34,669 nt of DNA, taken from an uncultured bacterium. GTDB lineage: Bacteria > Verrucomicrobiota > Verrucomicrobiia > CAIQCK01. The notes under the pieces were generated by a model. It did not search any database and had not been told where the DNA came from. It worked only from the letters and a program-made list of their open reading frames with translations. A program made the position numbers and the translations under genes. The stretch covers positions 1-34,669 of the forward strand of contig CAIQCK010000115.1 of NCBI GenBank assembly GCA_903870275.1, given 5' to 3'. Of the stretch, positions 1 to 7,513 are shown in pieces. Within the stretch, counting starts at the first letter, position 1. Each line of letters opens with the position of its first letter.

Positions 1-127
1 CCTCGCTTCGCTCGGCCTCCCTCCGTCCCGCACCCCCAGCCGGGCTGAAGAGGGTCGCAGACAACAAGCAACGAAGGGGACATTCTCTCGTGAGTTAACA
101 AGGGGACATTTCTAAAGAGTTTTGACA
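1..127. repeat. Possible insertion-element end (repeated GGGGACATT motif)
   Basis: No gene is visible here. The 11-mer AAGGGGACATT occurs twice, at 74-84 and 100-110, 26 bp apart, followed by TCTAAAGAGTTTTGACA up to the stop codon of the next gene. Short GGGGACATT repeats next to a TTTTGACA stretch resemble the ends of some transposase-bearing elements. The element body would then lie left of the window. That identification is from memory and not proven. Confidence 0.35.
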
Positions 128-1369
128 TCATCCATTTTCAGATTCGCCCGCCATCGCGCGGCCCGCGATCCAGCCGGTGGTCCACGCGGCCTGGAAGTTG
201 AAACCGCCGGTGATGCCGTCCACGTCGAGCACCTCGCCGGCCAGATAAAGGCCGGGACAAACGCGGCTCTCCATGGTTTTGAAATCCACCTCGTTCAACC
301 GCACGCCGCCGCAGGTGACGAACTCCTCCTTGTTCATGCTCTTGCCCGTCACCGGCAATTCCGTGCGGATCAGTTGTTGGACGAGCCGATGCTGCGCCGC
401 GCGCGTCAGCGCCGCCCAGCGCGTGTCGCGATTCACGCCGCCGGCGAGGACCAATTGCTCCCACAGCCGCGCCGGCAGCGGAGGGACCGGCGTGTTCACC
501 ACCAACCGAGCCGGCTGCCCGACGCGACGCGACTGCAACGCCGCCGCGACGGCTTCCGCGCCGAGGTGCGGCAGCCAGTTCACGTGCAACGGGAAACGGT
601 AATCGAGGCGGTGCAACTCCCGCGCGCCCCATGCCGACAACCGCAGAATCGCCGGCCCGCTCAAGCCCCAGTGCGTCGCCAGCAACGGGCCGCGCTCGCG
701 CAGTCCCGTGCCCGGAGCCGATGCCTCGACCGATTCGACGGACACGCCGGCCAGTGCGCGCAGCCAGGGCGTCTCGATGTGAAATGTGAACAACGACGGC
801 ACAGGCGGCTCCAGCGTGTGGCCGAGTGACACCGCCAGGTTTCCCGCCGCCGCCGTGCGGCAACCGCCGATGGCCAACAACAAACGGTCGCAGGACAGCG
901 TGTCACCGCCGGCGAGGGTGAGATCGAAACCGCCCGCCGCCCGCCGCGTCACGCGCTCCACGCCGCGCCGCGCGAACAATGTCACGCCCGCCGTCTTCGC
1001 CGCGCGCAGCAGACAATCCACAATCGTTCGCGAGTCGTCGCTGATGGGAAACACGCGGCCATCGCCTTCCGTTTTCAGTTTTACGCCGCGCGACTCGAAC
1101 CACGCGACGGTGTCGCGCGGCTGGAACCGTTTGAACGGTCCAATCAGCGCCCGGCCGCCGCGCGGGTAGCGCTCCGCCAGTTCGCGCGGCTCGAAACAGG
1201 CGTGCGTGACGTTGCATCGGCCGCCGCCGGAGATGCGGACCTTGGCGAGAAACTCCGGCCCGGATTCCAGCACCGTTATCCTGGCCCCCGGCGACGCCCC
1301 GGCGCACGCGATGGCCGCAAAGATGCCCGCCGGCCCGCCGCCGATCACAATGAGTTGCCGCGAATTCAC
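128..1369 (-). CDS. BaiN/HI0933-type NAD(P)/FAD-dependent oxidoreductase
   Basis: This 413-aa protein matches the HI0933/BaiN/YhiN flavoprotein family in length and motifs. The N-terminus has the FAD dinucleotide-binding signature IGGGPAGIFAA. GGGRCNVTHAC follows near residue 50, and AIGGCRTAAAG occurs mid-protein. The C-terminus carries the family hallmark GLYLAGEVLDVDGITGGFNF, which closes the FAD site. Family members are flavin-dependent reductases; the substrate of most is unknown, although BaiN in gut clostridia reduces bile-acid intermediates. It starts at GTG (1367-1369) with no strong ribosome binding site, and no better start exists upstream in frame. It is divergent from the 1514 operon and appears to be a single-gene unit. 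The family call is strong; no substrate can be assigned. Confidence 0.9.
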   Translation of the reverse strand: MNSRQLIVIGGGPAGIFAAIACAGASPGARITVLESGPEFLAKVRISGGGRCNVTHACFEPRELAERYPRGGRALIGPFKRFQPRDTVAWFESRGVKLKTEGDGRVFPISDDSRTIVDCLLRAAKTAGVTLFARRGVERVTRRAAGGFDLTLAGGDTLSCDRLLLAIGGCRTAAAGNLAVSLGHTLEPPVPSLFTFHIETPWLRALAGVSVESVEASAPGTGLRERGPLLATHWGLSGPAILRLSAWGARELHRLDYRFPLHVNWLPHLGAEAVAAALQSRRVGQPARLVVNTPVPPLPARLWEQLVLAGGVNRDTRWAALTRAAQHRLVQQLIRTELPVTGKSMNKEEFVTCGGVRLNEVDFKTMESRVCPGLYLAGEVLDVDGITGGFNFQAAWTTGWIAGRAMAGESENG

Positions 1370-1513
1370 GGCCGCGAGAGTAGCGGAATGGATGATTCAA
1401 CGGAAGCTCCCCGTCTCGCTGTCGAATCTTCTTTCCGCGATGGATGGGAGGCGGTATGCGTAGGGCTTGGAGGCCGGCATCAACGGCGTTGGGCCGTGCC
1501 ACAGAGGTGCACA

Positions 1514-2278
1514 ATGAAAACTGGAATCGCAGTGGTATTGGCGTTGTTGGTGGGATTGGCGCTCGGCGGCTGGGGGCCGCGCACGGATTTGCGCCAGGCG
1601 CGCGATCAAATCAAGGAGATGGAAGCCAAACTGCGCAAACGCGGCGCGGCCACCGGCAAGATGGAGACGGTGAAGGCGATGTTGCAGGTGAAAGACGACG
1701 AAATGTCGGCGGCGCGTTCGAGGGCGCGGAAATCTTCGCCTCCCAAAAAGACGACGCCGTTCCGTCCCGCCGCGGACGCCAGCGCACCGTCGGTAACACC
1801 TGAACCTGACAAAACACGGAACACCAACACGTCGGAGCGGTTCGGCGAGAATCTCAAGAAGGAGATGGACTTGTGGAACACGCGGGTGGAGATGTCCCGG
1901 AACAGTTTCATCACCAACCTTGGTTTGAACGTTCAGCAGATCGCCATGTTTGACGGGACGATGGCGGTGATGAACTCGCAATTGGAACAGGGCATCAAGC
2001 AATGGGCTGATTCGCTGAAACAGAAGGACGAGATGAGCAGCGAGGACGGCATCAAGATGATGAACGAGTTGAGCGGTGTGCTGGCCAAAACCTACGGCGA
2101 CATGGATCAGACGCTGCCGGCTGGCTGGCGCGAGAAAGCCGGGGGCGATTTCGAGTTGATGAACTTCATTGATCCCGCCGTGGCGCTGCCGCTGGCGGAT
2201 GTGCAGGACAAACTCAACCGCCGTCAACGCGGCGGGCGGTCACAAAACGGCGCCAGCATCAGCGTCGAGGACCAGTAG
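1514..2278 (+). CDS. Membrane-anchored coiled-coil protein of an ABC operon
   Basis: I do not recognise this 254-aa protein by family. Residues 3-19 form a hydrophobic N-terminal anchor or uncleaved signal (AVVLALLVGLALGG). A charged heptad-like stretch follows (QARDQIKEMEAKLRKRG), then a Pro/Lys-rich linker, and then a helical domain from about residue 110 that is rich in Met and Gln. Most of it should therefore lie outside the cytoplasmic membrane. It ends 12 bp before the ABC permease gene, so the two are probably co-transcribed, and it may be an accessory periplasmic subunit. The Met-rich helical C-terminus is loosely reminiscent of CpxP/Spy-type proteins, which is only an impression. The start is the ATG preceding the hydrophobic segment; earlier in-frame sequence does not look coding. 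Confidence 0.7.
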   Translation: MKTGIAVVLALLVGLALGGWGPRTDLRQARDQIKEMEAKLRKRGAATGKMETVKAMLQVKDDEMSAARSRARKSSPPKKTTPFRPAADASAPSVTPEPDKTRNTNTSERFGENLKKEMDLWNTRVEMSRNSFITNLGLNVQQIAMFDGTMAVMNSQLEQGIKQWADSLKQKDEMSSEDGIKMMNELSGVLAKTYGDMDQTLPAGWREKAGGDFELMNFIDPAVALPLADVQDKLNRRQRGGRSQNGASISVEDQ

Positions 2279-2290
2279 CCGGGAGGCCGC

Positions 2291-3199
2291 GTGGCGCGCT
2301 CCACTCTTCGCAATACCTGGACGGTGGCGTTGCACGAGCTGGCGGATTCCATCCGCAGCCGGCGGGCGATTGTGTTGTTGATCCTCTACGTGCTCGGCGC
2401 GGTGGCCGCGACCTTGTTGTTCGTGAAGGCTCTGCACGAAATCGAGAACCAGTTGGAGAAAGCGGTCGGCGTCGCGGAGGCGCAGCGGGTGGGCGGCACC
2501 ACCTCGGCCTTGTGGAAAAACCGGCAGTTCAAAGAGATGCTGACCCACTTCGTCGGCAGCAGCGATGCCGCGACACGGCTGCTCAGCTTCACGCCGCTGG
2601 CTCTTTTTTACGGCTGGTTGTCGTTCACGTTCACGCCGCTGCTGGTGATGCTCATGTCGTCGTCGCGGATCTCGGAGGAAATCTGGAGCGGGTCGGTGCG
2701 GTTCGTGATGTTCCGCACGTCGCGGCTGTCGTGGTGCGCGGGCAAGTTCGCCGGCCAGGCGCTGCAACTGCTCGTGGCGCTGCTGTTGAGCGCGCTGGCC
2801 GCGTGGGTGACGGGCTGGTGCCGCATGGCGTTCTTTGCCCCGCTGCCCAACGCGCTCGACTTGCTGCTGTTCGCGCTGAAGGCATGGGTTTACGGCATTG
2901 CCTTCCTCGGCCTGGCCACGGGCATTTCACAGGCCGTGGCTAGTCCGAACGTCGCGACCGCGCTCGGTTTCGTCGCGATGGTGGCCGTCGGCATCCTGAG
3001 CAGCGTCGCGGGCTGGGTGACGATGCAACCGTGGCGCACGATTCTCGACACGGTAGACATGTTGCTGCCGGGCGGGCACCAGATGGACCTGTGGCTGACC
3101 GATGTGCCGCACGCGTTGCCGGGGACCCTGTTCGTGTTGTGCCTCGGCGCGGCCTATGCGCTGGCGGGCTACGTGTCGTTTTCGCGGAGGAACCTGTGA
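2291..3199 (+). CDS. ABC transporter permease (ABC-2 type)
   Basis: This 302-aa integral membrane protein has about six hydrophobic segments. The first is near residues 29-50 (VLLILYVLGAVAATLLFV), with others around 105-125, 150-170, 190-210 and 220-245, and the last at the C-terminus before SRRNL. Length and topology fit the permease of an ABC-2 exporter, in which two copies pair with two ATPase subunits. The adjacent downstream gene encodes such an ATPase and overlaps it by GTGA. The start is GTG at 2291, 12 bp after the upstream gene. The cargo cannot be deduced; these modules export drugs, polysaccharides, peptides or copper-related factors in different bacteria. Confidence 0.85.
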   Translation: MARSTLRNTWTVALHELADSIRSRRAIVLLILYVLGAVAATLLFVKALHEIENQLEKAVGVAEAQRVGGTTSALWKNRQFKEMLTHFVGSSDAATRLLSFTPLALFYGWLSFTFTPLLVMLMSSSRISEEIWSGSVRFVMFRTSRLSWCAGKFAGQALQLLVALLLSALAAWVTGWCRMAFFAPLPNALDLLLFALKAWVYGIAFLGLATGISQAVASPNVATALGFVAMVAVGILSSVAGWVTMQPWRTILDTVDMLLPGGHQMDLWLTDVPHALPGTLFVLCLGAAYALAGYVSFSRRNL

Positions 3200-4173
3200 A
3201 CTGCGCGCTGGAATTCAAAGGCGTGGTGAAAACCTACGGCAGCCGCCGCGCGCTCGACGGCCTTGACCTCGCCGTGCCGCGCGGGGCGATCTTCGGCCTC
3301 GTTGGCAGCAACGGCGCGGGCAAGACGACGGCGCTGGCCGTCAGCGTCGGCCTGCTGCGCCGCGACGCGGGCACGGTAAGCCTGCTGGGGGAGGGGATGT
3401 TCGACCCGGAACGGCACGCGGGCCGCGTGACGCTGCTGCCGCAGGACTCGCGCCTGCCGCTGCACGCGCGCGTCGAGGATTTGCTCTGGTTCTACGGCCG
3501 GCTGCAAGGACTCTCCGAGGGCACGTTGCGCGAGTCCATTGACGAAGTGCTGGAGTGGGTGCATCTGCGCGACCGGCGCCGCTCGCCCGTGCGGACGCTC
3601 TCGCACGGCATGATGCGGCGGCTGACGATCGCGCAGGCGTTTCTCGGCCGGCCGGAACTGGTGTTGCTCGACGAGCCGATGAGCGGCCTCGACCCGCGCG
3701 AGGCCGCGCGCATCCGCGCCATCCTCAAACGCCGGCACGACACGCAGACGGTGGTGATCAGTTCGCACGACCTCCACGAACTGGAAACGTTGTGCGACGC
3801 CGCGGCGTTCATCGAGGCCGGCCGGCTGGTCCGGCAGGACAGCATGGACAGCCTCACCCGCCGCAGCCGCCGCGTGACGTATTTTCTGGAACCGGCCGGC
3901 CGGCCGCTGCCGATGGCGGAATTGCAGCAGGCGCTGCCGGGCGCGACGTGGGAACAGGCGCTCGAAGGCGCGGAATTGACCGTGAAGTTCTTCGACGAAA
4001 CGGCCCGCGCAGCGGAGACCAATGCCCGCGTGCTGGAGATCCTGCTCCGGCACGGCGTCGGCGTGCTGGAAATCCGGCGCGGCTCGAACCTGGAGAGCGA
4101 GTATTTCTTCGCGACCGACGCCCATGGCTCATCGGTCACGCCTTTGCCGCCGGCCCGCGCCGCTACTCCATGA
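3196..4173 (+). CDS. ABC transporter ATP-binding protein
   Basis: This 325-aa ATPase is the energy-coupling subunit for the permease just upstream. It has Walker A GSNGAGKTT near residue 38, a modified signature LSHGMMRRL in place of LSGGQ, Walker B LVLLDEPMSGLDP, and the switch histidine in SSHDLHEL. The last ~90 residues form the regulatory C-terminal extension typical of CcmA/NatA-like ATPases of ABC-2 exporters. I chose GTG at 3196: GGAGG lies 5 bp upstream, and the codon overlaps the permease stop as GTGA, which implies translational coupling. The longer frame beginning at 3031 would run through permease codons. The 3' end overlaps the convergent ArsR gene by 11 bp. Confidence 0.92.
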   Translation: MNCALEFKGVVKTYGSRRALDGLDLAVPRGAIFGLVGSNGAGKTTALAVSVGLLRRDAGTVSLLGEGMFDPERHAGRVTLLPQDSRLPLHARVEDLLWFYGRLQGLSEGTLRESIDEVLEWVHLRDRRRSPVRTLSHGMMRRLTIAQAFLGRPELVLLDEPMSGLDPREAARIRAILKRRHDTQTVVISSHDLHELETLCDAAAFIEAGRLVRQDSMDSLTRRSRRVTYFLEPAGRPLPMAELQQALPGATWEQALEGAELTVKFFDETARAAETNARVLEILLRHGVGVLEIRRGSNLESEYFFATDAHGSSVTPLPPARAATP

Positions 4174-4468
4174 CCTGCGCGCGCACCAGTTCGCAAAGCT
4201 TCACCGCGAGCTTGTCCTTGACGCCGTAAAACACGCGCTGGCCGTCCTTCTCCCGCTGCAGAACGCCGGCGGCGGTCAGCAGCGACAGGTGCTTCGAAAC
4301 GTTGGCCTGCGTCGAGCCGGTGGCTGCGACGATGTCGTTGACGCTGTGCGGCTCCTTGCAAACCGTCTGCAGGATGCGGAGTCGCATCGGCTCGCCGAGG
4401 ACCTTGAAGCGCGCGGCAATCCGCTCCAGGCACTCCGGAGGCAACGGCGGGTTGTTTTTAACTTGCAT
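4163..4468 (-). CDS. ArsR/SmtB-family repressor, likely sulfide/persulfide-responsive
   Basis: This is a 101-aa winged-helix regulator. The recognition region reads GSTQANVSKHLSLLTAAGVL (residues 51-70), and the beta-wing is REKDGQRVFYGV. Cysteines sit at 13, 37 and 92. C37 (helix 2 region) and C92 (last helix) are placed roughly like the redox pair of BigR/SqrR/YgaV regulators, which form polysulfide links and release DNA when reactive sulfur accumulates. There is no CxC metal-binding motif of the ArsR/CadC kind. It is transcribed divergently from a rhodanese gene and a CoA-disulfide-reductase/rhodanese gene, the typical targets of such repressors. A palindrome lies between the two start codons. 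The family is certain; the signal is inferred from cysteines and neighbours. Confidence 0.88.
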   Translation of the reverse strand: MQVKNNPPLPPECLERIAARFKVLGEPMRLRILQTVCKEPHSVNDIVAATGSTQANVSKHLSLLTAAGVLQREKDGQRVFYGVKDKLAVKLCELVRAQVME

Positions 4469-4473
4469 AATAC

Positions 4474-4489
4474 ATAACCTTATGGTTAT
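4474..4489. promoter_or_regulatory. Palindromic operator between arsR-like and rhodanese genes
   Basis: ATAACC-TTAT-GGTTAT is a perfect 6-bp inverted repeat with a 4-bp spacer inside the 32-bp divergent intergenic space. It lies where the adjacent ArsR-type repressor should bind. From this position it would cover the likely transcription start of the repressor and the promoter of the rhodanese operon. Binding is inferred. Confidence 0.65.
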
Positions 4490-4492
4490 ATG

Positions 4493-4520
4493 ATTATAAC
4501 ATGAATAATAACTCTGTCCA
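4493..4520 (-). promoter_or_regulatory. Predicted promoter of the ArsR-family gene
   Basis: On the minus strand TGGACA (4520-4515), a 16-bp spacer and TATAAT (4498-4493) form a good sigma-70-like promoter. The -35 lies inside the first codons of the divergent rhodanese gene. Transcription would begin near the palindrome at 4474-4489, so the repressor probably shuts off its own gene. Confidence 0.45.
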
Positions 4521-5088
4521 TGATAAAAACAGCGTCCCGGTGCGGGAACTGCAACGCCGCCTGGCGGAGGGCGCCCCGGCCGATTTGCTCGACGTCCGCA
4601 CGCCGCCGGAACACGCCGCCGTTCACATCGCCGGCGTCCAACTCGTGCCTCTCGACCAGCTCGACCCGGCGGCGTTCCTGCGGGGGCGCGGCGACGCCAG
4701 CCGGCCGCTGTATGTCATTTGCCAGTCCGGCGGGCGGGCGGCCAAGGCCATCGAAAAATTCCAGCGCGCCGGTTTTAACGGCTGTGTGCTCGTGGAAGGC
4801 GGCACGCAGGCGTGGGTGGACGCCGGGTTTCCGGTGGAGCGCGGCGAGAGCAACGTGCTGCCCTTGATGCGGCAGGTCCAGATTGTGATCGGCGTCATAT
4901 CGGGGTCGGGCGCGGCGGCGGCGCTGTGGGTGAATCCGCTTTTTGCCATCCTCCCGTTGTTCACCGGTTGCGGCCTGCTTTTCGCGGGACTCACCGGCAC
5001 TTGTGGGTTGGCGATGCTGCTCGCCAAAATGCCTTGGAACCGCCAGGCGGTTTGCGAATCCAATACCTGCTGCACAGTGAAACACTGA
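4501..5088 (+). CDS. Rhodanese domain membrane protein (YgaP-like, DUF2892)
   Basis: This 195-aa protein has two parts. Residues ~12-115 are a rhodanese domain with LLDVRTPPEHAAVHIAGV and the active-site loop CQSGGRA; the catalytic Cys74 would carry the persulfide. Residues ~130-185 are a two-helix DUF2892 membrane segment ending in the conserved CGLAMLLAKMPWN. This is the architecture of E. coli YgaP, a membrane sulfurtransferase whose partner YgaV is also ArsR-type. A further Cys pair, TCC, lies near the C-terminus. The gene is 9 bp upstream of the CoA-disulfide-reductase/rhodanese gene, so they form an operon. No Shine-Dalgarno sequence precedes the ATG, so the message may be leaderless. 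Confidence 0.9.
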   Translation: MNNNSVHDKNSVPVRELQRRLAEGAPADLLDVRTPPEHAAVHIAGVQLVPLDQLDPAAFLRGRGDASRPLYVICQSGGRAAKAIEKFQRAGFNGCVLVEGGTQAWVDAGFPVERGESNVLPLMRQVQIVIGVISGSGAAAALWVNPLFAILPLFTGCGLLFAGLTGTCGLAMLLAKMPWNRQAVCESNTCCTVKH

Positions 5089-5097
5089 CCGGACTCC

Positions 5098-6759
5098 ATG
5101 AAAACTCCCCGTCGCATTATTGTCGTGGGCGGCGTGGCTGGCGGCGCTTCGGCGGCCGCGAAAGCCCGCCGCGTGGATGAGAACGCCGAGATTCACATCT
5201 TCGACCGCGGCCCCTACGTGTCGTTTGCCAACTGCGGGTTGCCGTATTATATCGCCGGCGAGATCAACGACCGCGCGAAGTTGATCATCATGAAGCCGGA
5301 GACGTTCTGGTCGCGCTCGCGCATTCATGCCCACGTCAACCACGAGGTCGTCGCGATCAACCGCGCCGCCAAAACGGTGCGTGTGAAGGCCCCCGATGGC
5401 AGCGAACGCGACGAGCGGTATGACAAGCTCATCCTGAGCCAGGGCGCTCAGCCGCTCGTGCCGCGGCTGCCGGGCGTGGAGTTGCCGCATGTGTTCACGC
5501 TGCGCGACATCCCAGACATGGACCGCATCGCGGCGTTTCTCGACGAGCGCAAGCCGCGCCGCGCGGTGATCATCGGCGGCGGCTTCATCGGTCTGGAAAT
5601 GGCGGAGGCGTTTCACCGGCGCGGGATGCACGTCACCATCGTCGAGCGCAACCCCCACATATTGCCGTTGCTCGACGATGATATGGCGCAGCATTTGCAA
5701 AACCAGGTCCGTCGCGACGAGTTCCAGTTGAAGGCCGGCGTCAGTGCCAGGGCGTTCACAGAGCGCGGCGTCGAGTTCGACAACGGCGACACGCTGCCGG
5801 CGGACCTGATTTTGCTGAGCGTGGGCGTTCAGGCGGAAGTGGAACTTGCCAAGGCCGCCGGCTTGGAAATCGGCGTCACCGGCGGCGTGAAAACCAACGG
5901 CCGCATGGAGTCCTCCGATCCCGACATTTACGCCGTCGGCGACGCGGCGGAGACGATCCATGCATTGACCGGCGCGCGCGTGCGCATCCCGCTCGCCGGT
6001 CCGGCGAACCGCCAGGGCCGCATCGCCGGCGCGAACGCGGCGGGCGCGAAGCTGACATATCGCGGCGCGCTCGGCACGTCCATCGTGCGCGTGCTGCACA
6101 TGACCGCGGCGTTCACCGGCCTCAACAGCGCCCAGGCCGCGAAGGCCGGCTTCAGTTTCTTCACGAGCCTCACGCGCGACAACAGCCACGCCGGCTACTA
6201 TCCCGGCGCGAAACCGCTGATGATCAAACTCGTCGCCGAGGACGGCACCGGCCGCCTGCTCGGCGCGCAGGTGCTCGGCGAGGACGGCGTGGACAAACGC
6301 ATTGACGTGCTCGCGACGGCGATCACGGCGAAGATGAGCGTGTTCGACCTCGAGGACATCGATCTCGCCTATTCGCCGCCCTTCGGCTCGGCGAACGACC
6401 CGGTCAATGTCGCCGGCTTTGTGGCGAGCCACATTGCGCGCGGCGACGTCGCCACCGTCGCGCCGGAGACGTGGCAGCCCGGCGGCGAGTTTCTGCTCGA
6501 CGTGCGCGACGCCGACGAGTTGGAGGAGTTTGGCAAACTTGCCGGCGCGGTGAACATCCCGCTGGCGGAGTTGCGCGACCGGCTGGGCGAGTTGCCGCGC
6601 GAAGGCCGGATGGTGGCGTATTGCCAGAAGGGCCTGCGAGGTTATCTCGCCGCGTGCGCGCTGCACGGCCACGGCTTCGAGAACGTGGCCAACCTGCGCG
6701 GAGGCTTCTTGCAGGCGAAACTCAACGGCCTGCCGCTGGCGAAGACCAACGGCGGCTGA
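5098..6759 (+). CDS. CoA-disulfide reductase/NADH oxidase-like protein with C-terminal rhodanese
   Basis: This 553-aa flavoenzyme belongs to the CoADR-RHD (Npsr-like persulfide reductase) group. The FAD site is VVGGVAGGASAAAKARR (9-25). The single redox cysteine is C46 in SFANCGLPYY, as in CoA-disulfide reductases. A NAD(P)H-binding GGGFIGLEMAEAF lies near residue 160, and the second FAD motif is DIYAVGDAAE near 280. The dimerisation domain follows, and residues ~455-550 are a rhodanese domain with catalytic C509 in YCQKGLRGY. Such fusions reduce CoA- or glutathione-persulfides and polysulfides and release sulfide. The ArsR-type repressor and YgaP-like gene next to it support a role in reactive-sulfur detoxification. 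Start ATG 5098 is 9 bp after the preceding stop. Confidence 0.92.
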   Translation: MKTPRRIIVVGGVAGGASAAAKARRVDENAEIHIFDRGPYVSFANCGLPYYIAGEINDRAKLIIMKPETFWSRSRIHAHVNHEVVAINRAAKTVRVKAPDGSERDERYDKLILSQGAQPLVPRLPGVELPHVFTLRDIPDMDRIAAFLDERKPRRAVIIGGGFIGLEMAEAFHRRGMHVTIVERNPHILPLLDDDMAQHLQNQVRRDEFQLKAGVSARAFTERGVEFDNGDTLPADLILLSVGVQAEVELAKAAGLEIGVTGGVKTNGRMESSDPDIYAVGDAAETIHALTGARVRIPLAGPANRQGRIAGANAAGAKLTYRGALGTSIVRVLHMTAAFTGLNSAQAAKAGFSFFTSLTRDNSHAGYYPGAKPLMIKLVAEDGTGRLLGAQVLGEDGVDKRIDVLATAITAKMSVFDLEDIDLAYSPPFGSANDPVNVAGFVASHIARGDVATVAPETWQPGGEFLLDVRDADELEEFGKLAGAVNIPLAELRDRLGELPREGRMVAYCQKGLRGYLAACALHGHGFENVANLRGGFLQAKLNGLPLAKTNGG

Positions 6760-6892
6760 CGGAGGTTGCGGCTCCGCCACGCTGGGTTCATCCGTGGCTT
6801 CCCCTCCGGCCTTCGTCGCGCCGCCTCCCGCCCAAGCCCGTGAAGCGGCCCCTCCGCCAGGCCGGTCTTGTGAAAATAATAGCAATTTTCTC

Positions 6893-6921
6893 TTGACATA
6901 ATAGAGAATTCACCATATTGT
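6893..6921 (+). promoter_or_regulatory. Promoter-like sequence without an obvious gene
   Basis: TTGACA (6893-6898), a 17-bp spacer and TATTGT (6916-6921) lie in an AT-rich island inside GC-rich sequence. An ATG follows at 6932, but the frame downstream is not convincing. It could be an orphan promoter, a relic, or the promoter of a small RNA. Confidence 0.3.
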
Positions 6922-7175
6922 TCAACCCGCAATGAAGACCGCCGTCATGCGGGCAGAAGCCGTCCCGCCGGAGGCCCCCAAGGGCAACCGGAAACAATCC
7001 GCGGATTGCATGGAGTGCGCGGAAACGCGCCCAACGGCGTCCAGCCGCCAGGCGCTGGCGGAGCCGATCGTGGCCGGTCTGGCGTGCACATCGCATCCCG
7101 GCCGCCGAGAGTGGCGAATTCACCCCCAATATGGACGGCGGCTGCCGCTGGCGAGGCGATCATCCTCTCCCTTAA

Positions 7176-7320
7176 TCAGATGGGTTTGTTTTCGAAAACA
7201 AACCCATATGATGGCCCCGGTTAAAACTGAAAAACGTCATTTTCCACCGGAAATCGTCTGTTTCGGTGTCCAAGGGTGGGGAAATCAAAAAGCTTTTTTT
7301 CGAAAACAAACCCAAATGAT
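7176..7320 (+). repeat. Dispersed intergenic repeat, copy 1
   Basis: Two direct copies of TTCGAAAACAAACCCAWATGAT (7191-7212 and 7299-7320) flank an 86-bp core. The core contains blocks such as TTAAAAC, TTTTCCA and GGAAA. The same arrangement, an 84-bp core between GCGAAACGAACCCAAAT copies, occurs on the minus strand at 28753-28880. The conserved spacing shows a defined element, possibly a MITE-like or REP-like family. Confidence 0.75.
7180..7207. repeat. 28-bp perfect palindrome
   Basis: ATGGGTTTGTTTTC is followed directly by its exact reverse complement GAAAACAAACCCAT. With one mismatch pair the symmetry extends to 7175-7212. The right arm is also the start of the dispersed repeat that continues to 7320. 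There is no loop, so it would extrude as a cruciform or bind a symmetric protein. Confidence 0.9.
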
Positions 7321-7390
7321 TCAGCCCCGCCCATCGGCGTTTCATCCGTATTGCAATCCCTCAAGGTTTTGTTTTCCTGGCAGGATTCTT

Positions 7391-7462
7391 GACCGCAAAA
7401 GAACGCAAGGAACGCTGAGTGAAGAGAGAATCGCTTTGCGATCTTTGCGTTCTCTTGCGGTC
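7391..7462. repeat. 20-bp inverted repeat, possible glpK terminator
   Basis: GACCGCAAAAGAACGCAAGG (7391-7410) pairs with the sequence at 7443-7462 at 18 of 20 positions, with a 32-bp loop. It lies just downstream of the glpK stop codon on the minus strand, so it could end that transcript. The motif type also fits a repetitive extragenic element. Confidence 0.55.
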
Positions 7463-7513
7463 ATCCAGTGGGGTTGCGGCTTCGCCGCGTTGGGGAGAAC
7501 GACATTGAAAAAA

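Larger units (their letters stand above)
6760..7513. other. Non-coding gap with repeats and an isolated promoter-like site
   Basis: This is 754 bp between two convergent units. It holds a promoter-like site near 6893-6921, a perfect palindrome at 7180-7207, a dispersed repeat at 7176-7320 and an inverted repeat at 7391-7462. Open frames here run on antisense into the glycerol genes and look non-coding. No RNA gene was recognised. Confidence 0.6.

Noticed and set aside
4486..6885. A 799-codon frame on the minus strand
   Set aside because: It is antisense to the rhodanese and CoA-disulfide-reductase genes and has no recognisable domain.
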